A stretch of DNA of 64,000 nucleotides from positions 141,321-205,320 of the forward strand of contig JABABM010000002.1 of NCBI GenBank assembly GCA_014238205.1, in the 5' to 3' direction. The DNA comes from Phycisphaerales bacterium. Lineage in GTDB: Bacteria; Planctomycetota; Phycisphaerae; Phycisphaerales; SM1A02. A program made the position numbers and the translations under genes. Positions 34,517-41,800 of the stretch are shown here, one piece after another (the first letter of the stretch is position 1; every line of letters begins with the position of its first letter). A model generated the notes under the pieces. The model saw nothing but the letters and a program-made list of their open reading frames with translations. It was not told the DNA's origin and ran no database searches.

Positions 34517-35001
34517 TGGGCAGCCCCACCCGTGGTTTCGCCGCATGTGCCGATCGAGTCGATCTTTCGAACCCTGGCTTCATGTCTTCCGCCCTCGAAC
34601 TCGGTCGACAGCCATGTATCGAGTATCGAACACATCATCGAAACATCCAGGCAGGAGGCGCCCATGCAGAGAACATTTGCATCGTTGTGTCTCCGGCTCA
34701 TTTCTGCGGCATTCGCATCTGAAACAAGTGCAGCCCGAATACCGCGAACGCGATTGGCCGCCATCGACATGCCTATTCCACTTCCGCAGACAAGAACGCC
34801 GGCGTCGGCATTCCCATGGAGTATCGCGGTCGTGACCTCGCCTGCCGCATCGGGATAGTCGACTGGTTGCTCCAGATCCTCTGGACGGCCGACGATGTCG
34901 ACCTGGTGCCCGGAGGCGACAAGGTGCTCCTTGATGGAATCAACCACCCCATGGCCACGGTGATCGGATGCAATTGCAAGTGTTCGAATATTCACAGTCA
35001 C
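34513..35001 (-). CDS. rpiB: Ribose-5-phosphate isomerase B
   Basis: Interconverts ribose 5-phosphate and ribulose 5-phosphate. 162 residues; IASDHRG near 10-16, Cys72 in VCGSGIGMSMAANR as catalytic base region, and HNDANVLCMGA near 104-114 are typical. The start is GTG at 35001, which overlaps the upstream phosphatase stop as TAGTG, with GAGGA just before, so translation is coupled. Pairing with a ywlE-like gene matches the B. subtilis ywlE-ywlF order. Confidence 0.96.
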   Translation of the reverse strand: MTVNIRTLAIASDHRGHGVVDSIKEHLVASGHQVDIVGRPEDLEQPVDYPDAAGEVTTAILHGNADAGVLVCGSGIGMSMAANRVRGIRAALVSDANAAEMSRRHNDANVLCMGASCLDVSMMCSILDTWLSTEFEGGRHEARVRKIDSIGTCGETTGGAAH

Positions 35002-35447
35002 TAATCCTCTTCGTTCATCAAGGCTTCGAGTCTTTCCGGGATCAGGGTCATCAGGCGATCGCCGAGTGAATCATAGGTCGACTGCCCCATCCCGATCGGG
35101 TCGGGCAGTTCACCCTTGGGGTCAAGTGGCTGAATCCGTTCGATTGCATCCGGGTCGTCTTCCACGAGTGCCCTTGCCGCTCTCACATGCGAATTCGTCA
35201 TTCCCAGGACCAACGAGGCCTTCCTGATCATCTCGGCCGTCAGGCAGGAAGAAAGGCCTTCATGTGATATGCCCATGCGCTCCAGTGTCTCGATGGTCTC
35301 CATGGATGGCATGGCCCCTTCGAACGCAGCAACGCCGGCAGAAGCTATGAAAAGGTCATCCTTGCCTGCCATGACATGCCTGCATATGGCTTCTGCCATG
35401 GGGCTGCGACACGTATTCCCCGTACAGATGAAGAGAATTGTTTTCAT
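35001..35447 (-). CDS. Low-molecular-weight phosphatase, arginine-phosphatase (YwlE)-like
   Basis: 148 residues of the LMW-PTP family. The P-loop C8-TGNTCRS holds the nucleophile Cys8 and Arg14; the general acid Asp lies in LPDPIG near 115. Thr12, rather than Ile or Leu, is the residue that marks YwlE-type protein arginine phosphatases over tyrosine phosphatases. Coupled to rpiB by a one-base overlap, as in Firmicutes. No McsB arginine kinase gene is in the window, so the arginine-phosphate role is an inference. Confidence 0.88.
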   Translation of the reverse strand: MKTILFICTGNTCRSPMAEAICRHVMAGKDDLFIASAGVAAFEGAMPSMETIETLERMGISHEGLSSCLTAEMIRKASLVLGMTNSHVRAARALVEDDPDAIERIQPLDPKGELPDPIGMGQSTYDSLGDRLMTLIPERLEALMNEED

Positions 35448-35535
35448 GTGCCCCTGTCCTCTGAACCGGCCTGATCATACTTGATGACGAGGATGGATCC
35501 CTTCAGGGTTGCAATGAAGGCGTGCTTCCTGTTGA

Positions 35536-36165
35536 ATGAGCCTTGGTACAGGAAGATATCGGGTGGAGTCCCACCCAGTTGGAGTCAACAAGGTGGAATT
35601 CATATCCGAGGGCGAAGTGGCCGAGCTCCTGCAGAGCCATGGAATTGCCAAGGTTTCAGAGGACGAAGATCACGTCTACTGCCGCATGGGCGACGAGGCG
35701 GCATCGCATCATGTGCACCTGTGTGTTCCTGGTACAGACGCCGAAGCGAGGGAAGGCGCCCAGGTCTACGATATCGAAGCTGACCGGATGGAGAGTGTGC
35801 TGAACCACATTCTTCACAAGTTGCACCACAACCAGTTCATTCTCATTCCTGTCGGCAAATGGAGAAGCGTCTTCGATGCTGTTGCCTTCAGTCTTGCCGG
35901 GAACGAGGAATGGCAAGCGGTTGATGCCGCTGCAACGGTCGAACTCAATACGCGAGACCCGCTGCTTGCCGATGCAGGAGATCTCCACCTGCTTTGTGAT
36001 CTCGTTGGCGCAATCATCCGCGATGCGGAAACTCCAGACCATGGACTCATGATGATCACTGCCGGCGTTCCAGTTGTTATTGAAATAGTGTCCGCCGGAG
36101 GCGTTCGAATGAGCTTTGGAAACGGGGCCGTAGCGGAGGAGGTAGCCGAAGCGTTCTCATCCTGA
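35536..36165 (+). CDS. Protein of unknown function
   Basis: 209 residues, soluble, acidic, with no signal or membrane segment. The first half is an alternating beta/alpha pattern; the second half ends in a regular strand-helix pattern (VPVVIEIVSAGGVRMSFGNG). I recognise no motif. The start is uncertain: neither the ATG at 35536 nor nearby codons have a good Shine-Dalgarno sequence. A second gene follows 33 bases downstream on the same strand and continues toward lptB, so it may belong to the envelope gene run. Confidence 0.65.
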   Translation: MSLGTGRYRVESHPVGVNKVEFISEGEVAELLQSHGIAKVSEDEDHVYCRMGDEAASHHVHLCVPGTDAEAREGAQVYDIEADRMESVLNHILHKLHHNQFILIPVGKWRSVFDAVAFSLAGNEEWQAVDAAATVELNTRDPLLADAGDLHLLCDLVGAIIRDAETPDHGLMMITAGVPVVIEIVSAGGVRMSFGNGAVAEEVAEAFSS

Positions 36166-36198
36166 ACACGAACGCCCCCCTCGGCATGCTCCATTGAC

Positions 36199-36855
36199 AT
36201 GAGCCAAGATGAACCTGTCAGAACGAAGTCGCTGGCGTCGCTGATACAGCATGCCGGGTGCGCGCTCGATGCCGGAAACTGGTTCGAGGCGGAACGCCTC
36301 GCAGAGGAAGCCCTCCAGGCTGCAAGGACGCGGGAAGACTGGGCTGGAATGGGTGAAATCATCGACATCATCCAGGCTGCCAGGCTCGGACGGCGTGACC
36401 CTGCTCTGGTGAAGGGGCCCGTGAACATATTCGACGAACCCTACGAAGAGGGCGCTGTTCTTGAACCAGGTCGATGGCTTCTTCAGCCGCCGCTGGTTGG
36501 TGCTGATGCAAGGCGACTGAGAGTTGCAACACTCGAAGCCGACGTGCCGGTCCTGGTCCTCTGCCGTGAACCAACGACACGGGCCGACCTGATTCCACTT
36601 GTCGCAATTGCTCCAGGTACAACGATACGAACCCAGGTGAAACCACCAGCCAACGAGAAGAAGCCGACTGCAACGTGGTTCCAGTCGGCACTGAATGCTC
36701 TTGGCCAGGCCGCCATTGACACTGTTGACCCCGGCCTTGTCGTTGACCGGCGTATTGATGCGTTGCTCGGGGCTCTTGATGCCATTCCAGATCATGACGG
36801 CCTGCATGATGCCCTTCTTCAAGCATGCAATGAAGCCGCCAGCCAGGGCGATTGA
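36199..36855 (+). CDS. Protein of unknown function with N-terminal TPR-like helices
   Basis: 218 residues, soluble. Residues 10-60 look like a TPR-type helical pair (ALDAGNWFEAERLAEEAL). A conserved-looking middle follows (NIFDEPYEEGAVLEPGRW near 75-92), then a beta-rich region that names no family to me. The same-strand spacing to the next gene is 91 bases. It resembles conserved hypothetical proteins of planctomycetes; no function can be given. Confidence 0.72.
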   Translation: MSQDEPVRTKSLASLIQHAGCALDAGNWFEAERLAEEALQAARTREDWAGMGEIIDIIQAARLGRRDPALVKGPVNIFDEPYEEGAVLEPGRWLLQPPLVGADARRLRVATLEADVPVLVLCREPTTRADLIPLVAIAPGTTIRTQVKPPANEKKPTATWFQSALNALGQAAIDTVDPGLVVDRRIDALLGALDAIPDHDGLHDALLQACNEAASQGD

Positions 36856-36899
36856 ACACCTCCGCAGCGACTCGAGAAGGGTCGCAGCAGTCAAGGGTG

Positions 36900-36905
36900 T
36901 ATGAT
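36900..36905 (+). promoter_or_regulatory. TATGAT -10-like box before the two-helix membrane protein gene
   Basis: TATGAT lies 41 bases before the chosen ATG at 36947, which has AGAGGA upstream. It also ends 5 bases before an in-frame ATG at 36911, so the alternative longer leaderless start remains possible. Confidence 0.4.
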
Positions 36906-36946
36906 CAGCAATGCCGTCAGCCAGACGGTCAGCAGAGGATCGCGAA

Positions 36947-37825
36947 ATGACCGTTTCCAACAGCGACCCGGCTCCGACGGAACATGATGGAACCATTCAA
37001 GCTCAACTTGCGCCCGGATACTGGATCCGAGCCCTGCTCATCGGGCTGGTGTGCCTGGTTCTGGGCCTCTGGGGACTCTATGACTACATCTACGCGATAC
37101 CTCAACGGGAGGAGGCCGCCCAGCGAAGGGAACTCGCCCAGGCTGTGAAAGTGGTCATCGATGATCAGGCGGCAAACCCGGAGACATATGAAACTGCAAT
37201 GGAAGGCATCAACGCCAGCCTTTCGAAGCACGCGGCCCCGGTCTCCCCCGTAATGGACACAACGGCCTCCATCACCAGTGATGCTGGCTGGCAGACCGCA
37301 CTTGTACTTTGGAAATCAACCCTGGAAGCATTGCAGGATCCCGGAAGCCGGACTTCTTCAAGAAGCCGGGACCTCATCCCGGATGCCATTGTCGAAGTGG
37401 AACGATCCAATACCGCATATGGCGACATCCAGGCTCCGTCCGCCTACGACCGACCGATTCAATGGATGTTCATCGTCTCGTTGGTCTTTGTTCCGTACTA
37501 CCTCCGGCAACTCATGCTTCATTGTGGAAAGACCTACACCCTGGACCAGGGCGGTAATTTTCATGGGCCGCATGGAACCGTTCAAGCTGACGAGATCGCT
37601 GATATCGACATGAGCCGGTGGATGAAGAAGTCCGTCGCCCAGCTTGTTGATTCCAAGGGGCAACGGACAAAGCTCGATGCCTACATCTACAAGGATCTGC
37701 ACCTGATCATCGGTGCGATAGCGCACAGGCTCCATCCCGACAAATGGGCGCCTGATGCAAAGATCGTAAAAGATCCGGAGGAAGCAGATTCGACGACAGG
37801 CGGCAGTGAAGAACAGAATCAATAG
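36947..37825 (+). CDS. Two-helix membrane protein with a PH-like C-terminal domain
   Basis: 292 residues: a helix near 27-49, a periplasmic loop of about 120 residues with helical content, a second helix near 166-185, and a cytosolic C-terminal domain of about 85 residues whose strand pattern (KTYTLDQGGNFHG and onward) resembles bacterial PH domains. AGAGGA lies 8 bases before the ATG. It precedes lptB by 26 bases and is probably co-transcribed. A role next to the LPS-export ATPase is suggested by place only; it does not look like LptC or LptA. Confidence 0.78.
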   Translation: MTVSNSDPAPTEHDGTIQAQLAPGYWIRALLIGLVCLVLGLWGLYDYIYAIPQREEAAQRRELAQAVKVVIDDQAANPETYETAMEGINASLSKHAAPVSPVMDTTASITSDAGWQTALVLWKSTLEALQDPGSRTSSRSRDLIPDAIVEVERSNTAYGDIQAPSAYDRPIQWMFIVSLVFVPYYLRQLMLHCGKTYTLDQGGNFHGPHGTVQADEIADIDMSRWMKKSVAQLVDSKGQRTKLDAYIYKDLHLIIGAIAHRLHPDKWAPDAKIVKDPEEADSTTGGSEEQNQ

Positions 37826-37851
37826 AGGAGCCGGACAGCGCTGGAACATAC

Positions 37852-38586
37852 ATGTCGCTTCTTCAAGCCAACAATCTGGTCAAGAGCTACTCCGGCAGGC
37901 GGGTCGTGGATGACGTCTCGTTCAAAGTCGACGAGGGAGAAATAGTCGGACTTCTTGGTCGTAATGGAGCCGGAAAGACCACCTCATTCCGAATGGTGAT
38001 TGGAATGATCTCGCCTGAAGCCGGAAACGTGGTCTTCGATGATGAGAATGTCACCGGACTTCCCATGTACCAACACGCAAGGCGAGGCATCGGGTACCTG
38101 AGCCAGGAGCCGAGCGTCTTCCAGAGATTGAGTGTCTCGGACAATCTCATGGCTGTTCTCGAAACAACCGACCTCGACAAGACCGCACAGCGGGGGAGAT
38201 GCAACGAACTCCTTGAGCAGTTCGGTCTTGAACACAAAAGTGGTGAGCAGGCCAGGACGTGTTCTGGTGGAGAACGTCGTCGACTGGAAATTGCGCGGGC
38301 CATGGTTTCAAGACCTCGCCTTCTGCTCCTGGATGAGCCGTTTGCCGCCGTGGACCCACACACCGTCGAGGAACTGCAGACAGAGGTGAAGGAACTGACG
38401 AAGCAGGGTATTGCCGTGCTCGTTACTGACCACAATGTGCAACAGACTCTCCGCATATGCGACCGGGCCTACATCCTCCATTCGGGCAAGAATCTCCGTG
38501 AGGGGGACCCCCGCTCAATCATCAATGATCCGATCGTCAAGGAGGCATATCTCGCCTCGACGTTCCGGGGTGACGAGTTCGATTGA
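37852..38586 (+). CDS. lptB: LPS export ABC transporter ATPase
   Basis: 244 residues of a complete ABC ATPase of the LptB type. Walker A GRNGAGKTTS (36-45), Q-loop in YLSQEPSVF near 83, signature CSGGERRRLEIARA near 138-151, Walker B LLLLDEPFAAVDP near 158-170 and the switch His in TDHN near 191. Family knowledge: LptB powers transport of lipopolysaccharide to the outer membrane. LptF, LptG, LptC and LptA are not in the window, and the flanking genes are unfamiliar, so the partners must be encoded elsewhere or be different. Confidence 0.93.
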   Translation: MSLLQANNLVKSYSGRRVVDDVSFKVDEGEIVGLLGRNGAGKTTSFRMVIGMISPEAGNVVFDDENVTGLPMYQHARRGIGYLSQEPSVFQRLSVSDNLMAVLETTDLDKTAQRGRCNELLEQFGLEHKSGEQARTCSGGERRRLEIARAMVSRPRLLLLDEPFAAVDPHTVEELQTEVKELTKQGIAVLVTDHNVQQTLRICDRAYILHSGKNLREGDPRSIINDPIVKEAYLASTFRGDEFD

Positions 38587-38594
38587 AGAAGTGC

Positions 38595-38600
38595 TAGGGT
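38595..38600 (+). promoter_or_regulatory. TAGGGT -10-like box of the PEGA lipoprotein gene
   Basis: TAGGGT ends 6 bases before the ATG at 38607 and lies in the 20-base gap after lptB. Weakest of the leaderless boxes, since AGGGTG might instead act as a ribosome-binding site. Confidence 0.35.
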
Positions 38601-38606
38601 GTGTGC

Positions 38607-39095
38607 ATGCAGACGCGATTCCTGTTCCTTGTTCTCCTGCTTCTGGCTCCCGCTGGTTGCGTGCGTCGAACACTCCAGATCACCAGTGAACCTCCCGGCG
38701 CACTGGTCTGGGTCAACCATCGAGAAGTTGGCAGAACGCCCCTTGAAATCGACTTCACCTACTACGGCACCTACGACGTGCAGTTGGCTCGCGAAGGGCA
38801 CGAACCCATCCTGACATCTGCTGACGCTTCGCCTCCGGCCTGGGACATCATCGGGCTCGATTTTGTGTTTGATGTGGCCCCATTCCAGTCACACAGCAAG
38901 GTTGAGTGGCATTTTGACCTTGAGGAGAGAGATGGTGACCTCGATGCACTGGTTGAGAGAGCAAGGGAGCTTCGTTCAAGAGTCCATCCCGAGGGAACCA
39001 TGCAGAACGTGACCGTTGGTCGAGATGGACTGCCTGAGGGCGAGCAGGGCCAGAATGACCCCGGGGCAGTGGATCAAAATCCGGACTCTCTCTGA
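38607..39095 (+). CDS. PEGA-domain lipoprotein
   Basis: 162 residues. The lipoprotein signal ends APAGC (Cys18). A PEGA domain follows at once (TSEPPGALVWVNHREVGRTPL near 25-45), a small beta fold common in envelope proteins. The rest is charged and probably extended, with an acidic C-terminus. It follows lptB by 20 bases. Exact role unknown; PEGA domains usually support binding to other surface structures. Confidence 0.82.
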   Translation: MQTRFLFLVLLLLAPAGCVRRTLQITSEPPGALVWVNHREVGRTPLEIDFTYYGTYDVQLAREGHEPILTSADASPPAWDIIGLDFVFDVAPFQSHSKVEWHFDLEERDGDLDALVERARELRSRVHPEGTMQNVTVGRDGLPEGEQGQNDPGAVDQNPDSL

Positions 39096-39171
39096 ATTTC
39101 TCGACGACGACGGAAACCAAGCTGATAATGCAGCATTCTCACCCGGTGGGGTGGCGAGTTGGAGGTGAACC

Positions 39172-40068
39172 ATGCACAGATCAACCAATCCTGTTCTTGT
39201 CGGGCTCTGCCTGTTCCTGGCAACATTCGCCGTGGGTGGTCCGCCGGAAACAGACGGGCCTGCGAGTGAAGTCGCTGCTGAGCCCGCGGGCCAGGCTCGG
39301 GAAGAACGAACCCTGCTTCACATTGATCCTGATATCGACGAACACTCAAGTCGTGCGGATCTCTGGAATGAACTGGTCAAGACCGCCATTGCTGCCTCGG
39401 AACTCCGACAGGAACTCTCAAGGGCCCGGATGAAGACTGCTCAAATCGAGCGGGAACTGGATGCCCTGCGACAGTTCATCCTTGACCACGAGGAGTTCGG
39501 GCCTGACTACGAGGAATACGAGAAGATCCGTTCCATAGCAGAGCGAGAATCCCGGCTCCGTTCGGCAAGGGAACGACGGGCGAAGCTTGATGCCCAGCGA
39601 AAACTACGGTTGTCGGAAACCGAGCGTCGTCGGGATCTCGAGGAGGCCGTGCGACTCGAGGCGGAGCGGGACAAGCACTACGCCAAGGTGGGATTCGGCC
39701 CCATCGGATTGGACATCTACCTTGGTCGCTCCTCGTACTTCTACGCACCCGTGGATGTGTCCCAGTCCCAGGTCATCTACAACCCTTCCATTCCATCCAG
39801 CGGACAAGCCTCCACTGAAATGGAGATCAACTACAGTGAAATGACGATTTCAGGCAGCTTCCTCAATGCATCGGCGGAAACCCGCAATGTCGGGATCGCC
39901 ATCACGTTCTTCGATGAACATGGAAATCAAGTCGGGGCTGAGATCATCCAGGTGGAAAATGCAAGATCAAATGTCCCCTATCCCTTCACTTCAGAAATCA
40001 AGATGGCCTTGAACCGACCATTCTCAACCCACTCCTCCTATGTGCTCTATGCCGATCCTGTCCAGTAG
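39172..40068 (+). CDS. Exported coiled-coil protein with FxLYD-like domain
   Basis: 298 residues. A signal peptide (to about 22, cleaved near AVGG) is followed by a long, highly charged helix from about 60 to 162 (Arg/Glu/Leu heptads) likely to form a coiled coil, then a beta domain at about 170-298 with SGSFLNASAETRNVGIAITFF, a pattern like FxLYD domains. GGAGG lies 7 bases before the ATG. Unknown function; probably structural in the periplasm. It overlaps the next gene by 20 bases. Confidence 0.78.
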   Translation: MHRSTNPVLVGLCLFLATFAVGGPPETDGPASEVAAEPAGQAREERTLLHIDPDIDEHSSRADLWNELVKTAIAASELRQELSRARMKTAQIERELDALRQFILDHEEFGPDYEEYEKIRSIAERESRLRSARERRAKLDAQRKLRLSETERRRDLEEAVRLEAERDKHYAKVGFGPIGLDIYLGRSSYFYAPVDVSQSQVIYNPSIPSSGQASTEMEINYSEMTISGSFLNASAETRNVGIAITFFDEHGNQVGAEIIQVENARSNVPYPFTSEIKMALNRPFSTHSSYVLYADPVQ

Positions 40069-40474
40069 GAAACCCAGTCGAAGAAACCTGTTTCCACTGG
40101 CCATCATGGGACTGGCTGTCGGAATATGGCTGTGGAGTGCCCGCGAGAATGAGCAGGTTGATGCATCCGTCGCTGCGGTGATTCAACATGCCGCTGAAGC
40201 TGTATGCAACCAGCAAGCCATGCCCGGGGCCCTCTCCTGGCCGACGCCAGACTTGAAGAGGAGCTTCATCTCATCGATCCAGCCCAGCTGTGAACAAGCA
40301 GGGATCACTCCTGGGGGACTGGATGTACATGTCACTCGCGGAGATCATGGGGATTTCGATGGGCATGCCACCCACCAGGCCCTGGTGCTGCTTGCCGGGC
40401 AATCCCTCCTCCGGCTTCGGCTTGTAGTCCTCGATGAGGACCACGTCACCGTCATCGGGTGGTCAATACCCTGA
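40049..40474 (+). CDS. Small membrane-anchored protein of unknown function
   Basis: 141 residues starting at MPILSSRK. A basic N-terminus (RKPSRRN) precedes one hydrophobic helix (about 14-30, LFPLAIMGLAVGIWLW), so the remaining 110 residues should lie outside the cytoplasm. No motif is recognised. The gene overlaps the end of the coiled-coil protein gene by 20 bases in another frame. The start is uncertain because no clear Shine-Dalgarno sequence is present. Confidence 0.6.
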   Translation: MPILSSRKPSRRNLFPLAIMGLAVGIWLWSARENEQVDASVAAVIQHAAEAVCNQQAMPGALSWPTPDLKRSFISSIQPSCEQAGITPGGLDVHVTRGDHGDFDGHATHQALVLLAGQSLLRLRLVVLDEDHVTVIGWSIP

Positions 40475-40495
40475 CGAGGGTATCCTGTGTGGTTC

Positions 40496-41434
40496 ATGGA
40501 CGTATGGCTCAACGGACAACTTGTACCTTCCGACCAGGCGAGTGTCGCCGTCTTCGATGCCGGCTTTCAGCATGGTGTCGGACTGTTTGAAACACTGTGC
40601 GTGTACAACGGTCGACTCTTCCGCCCCATGGAACATGTCCAGAGACTTGTTGCCTCGGCAAAGCATCTTCGCCTGAGTGAGAAGATCCAGGTCGATCCTC
40701 TCATCGAGGCACTCGAAACAACCGTTGCCCACAACAAACTCGACCAGGCCCGGATTCGACTGACCATTACCGGGGGCAACCTGAACATGCTGCAGTCGGG
40801 AGCCACCAATGAGCATGATCCGACTGTGCTGGTTGTCGCCCAACCTCCAACACCGTACCCGGATGCATTCTTCGAAAAGGGCATCGGGGTCACGATTGCT
40901 CCCGGACGACTGTCGCCCTGGCTTCCAAGCGCGGGTCACAAGACGCTGGATTACTGGAGTCGTATTCTTGCGCTCCAGGAGGCAGCTGCCTGTCGGGCCG
41001 GTGAATCACTCTGGCTGACGCCGGAAGCGAACGTGGCGTGTGGATCTGTAAGCAACATCTTCCTTGTACGGGATGACGCCTTGTTGACGCCGCCGACTCG
41101 AACGGAAGCACCAGTGGAATCGCCATCACCTGTTCTGCCGGGTGTAACTCGTGGTGCTGTTCTTGAACTGTCTGCAGGAAGAAACATCGAGCGTCGGAAC
41201 ATCTCCCTTGATGATCTTGTTGCTGCAGACGAGATCTTCCTGACCAACTCGAGTTGGCAGATTCTTCCAGTGACATCTCTTCTTCTTCGTACGAAGAAGG
41301 AGGGAGAGGATGGAGGCAAGGATTCCTTCAGCCTGGAGCAGCGACCGGTTGGGGAGGATGGATGTGTAGGCCCGGTCACAAGCGACCTGAGAACCGCCCT
41401 CCTGGCCCTGATTGACCGCGAGACATCATCCTGA
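40496..41434 (+). CDS. PLP-dependent aminotransferase, class IV (BCAT or ADC-lyase type)
   Basis: 312 residues of fold-type IV. VWLNG near 3-7 and DAGFQHGVGLFET near 20-32 are the usual start; the PLP lysine lies in GHKTLDYW near 149, and CGSVSNIFLV near 182-191 carries the phosphate cup. The pattern with HGVGLFET and KTL fits aminodeoxychorismate lyase or D-/branched-chain aminotransferases; I cannot separate them. A loop of about 25 residues (GEDGGKDSF and onward) near 285 is extra. A GTG at 40487 with GAGGG upstream is an alternative start. Confidence 0.88.
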   Translation: MDVWLNGQLVPSDQASVAVFDAGFQHGVGLFETLCVYNGRLFRPMEHVQRLVASAKHLRLSEKIQVDPLIEALETTVAHNKLDQARIRLTITGGNLNMLQSGATNEHDPTVLVVAQPPTPYPDAFFEKGIGVTIAPGRLSPWLPSAGHKTLDYWSRILALQEAAACRAGESLWLTPEANVACGSVSNIFLVRDDALLTPPTRTEAPVESPSPVLPGVTRGAVLELSAGRNIERRNISLDDLVAADEIFLTNSSWQILPVTSLLLRTKKEGEDGGKDSFSLEQRPVGEDGCVGPVTSDLRTALLALIDRETSS

Positions 41435-41462
41435 AGAATGAGTTCCGGGTCGTATCGAGGGC

Positions 41463-41468
41463 TACAAT
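41463..41468 (+). promoter_or_regulatory. TACAAT -10-like box of the small membrane protein gene
   Basis: TACAAT ends 7 bases before the ATG at 41476, with no Shine-Dalgarno sequence. Confidence 0.45.
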
Positions 41469-41475
41469 AGGCAAC

Positions 41476-41760
41476 ATGGGAACCCCCCCCCAATTCCGGT
41501 TCGTGACGCCTGGCAGCGCCCGGGCGGCTGAGGCCTTTCGAAGAATCAACCAGCAGCCCAGCTGGGTGACGAAAACGGCCGCCCTCGTATTTCTCCTGGT
41601 CATCGGGATTCCGGTACTCCTGCTCATCGTGGTGGCGACGATCGCGGCAACCGTGGTCTTCGGAATCCTCGGCCTCTTGAACGCCCTCTCGGGCTTGTTC
41701 AAGGGCGGCCGAACTCCCGAGGCGAAGCGGAAGAATGTACGAGTCATCAACAGGGACTGA
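41476..41760 (+). CDS. Small membrane protein (94 aa)
   Basis: 94 residues with a polar N-terminus, one long or two short hydrophobic helices at about 33-72 (rich in Val, Leu, Ile, Ala), and a basic C-terminus. No family is recognised. It precedes dnaE by 40 bases and dnaE has its own -10 box, so the two need not be co-transcribed. Function unknown. Confidence 0.65.
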   Translation: MGTPPQFRFVTPGSARAAEAFRRINQQPSWVTKTAALVFLLVIGIPVLLLIVVATIAATVVFGILGLLNALSGLFKGGRTPEAKRKNVRVINRD

Positions 41761-41788
41761 GTTGTCCCCGGCCCGGCGTGGAGCGATG

Positions 41789-41794
41789 TACCCT
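41789..41794 (+). promoter_or_regulatory. TACCCT -10-like box of dnaE
   Basis: TACCCT ends 6 bases before the dnaE ATG at 41801. GTAGGG lies between but is too close to the ATG for a ribosome site. Confidence 0.45.
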
Positions 41795-41800
41795 GTAGGG

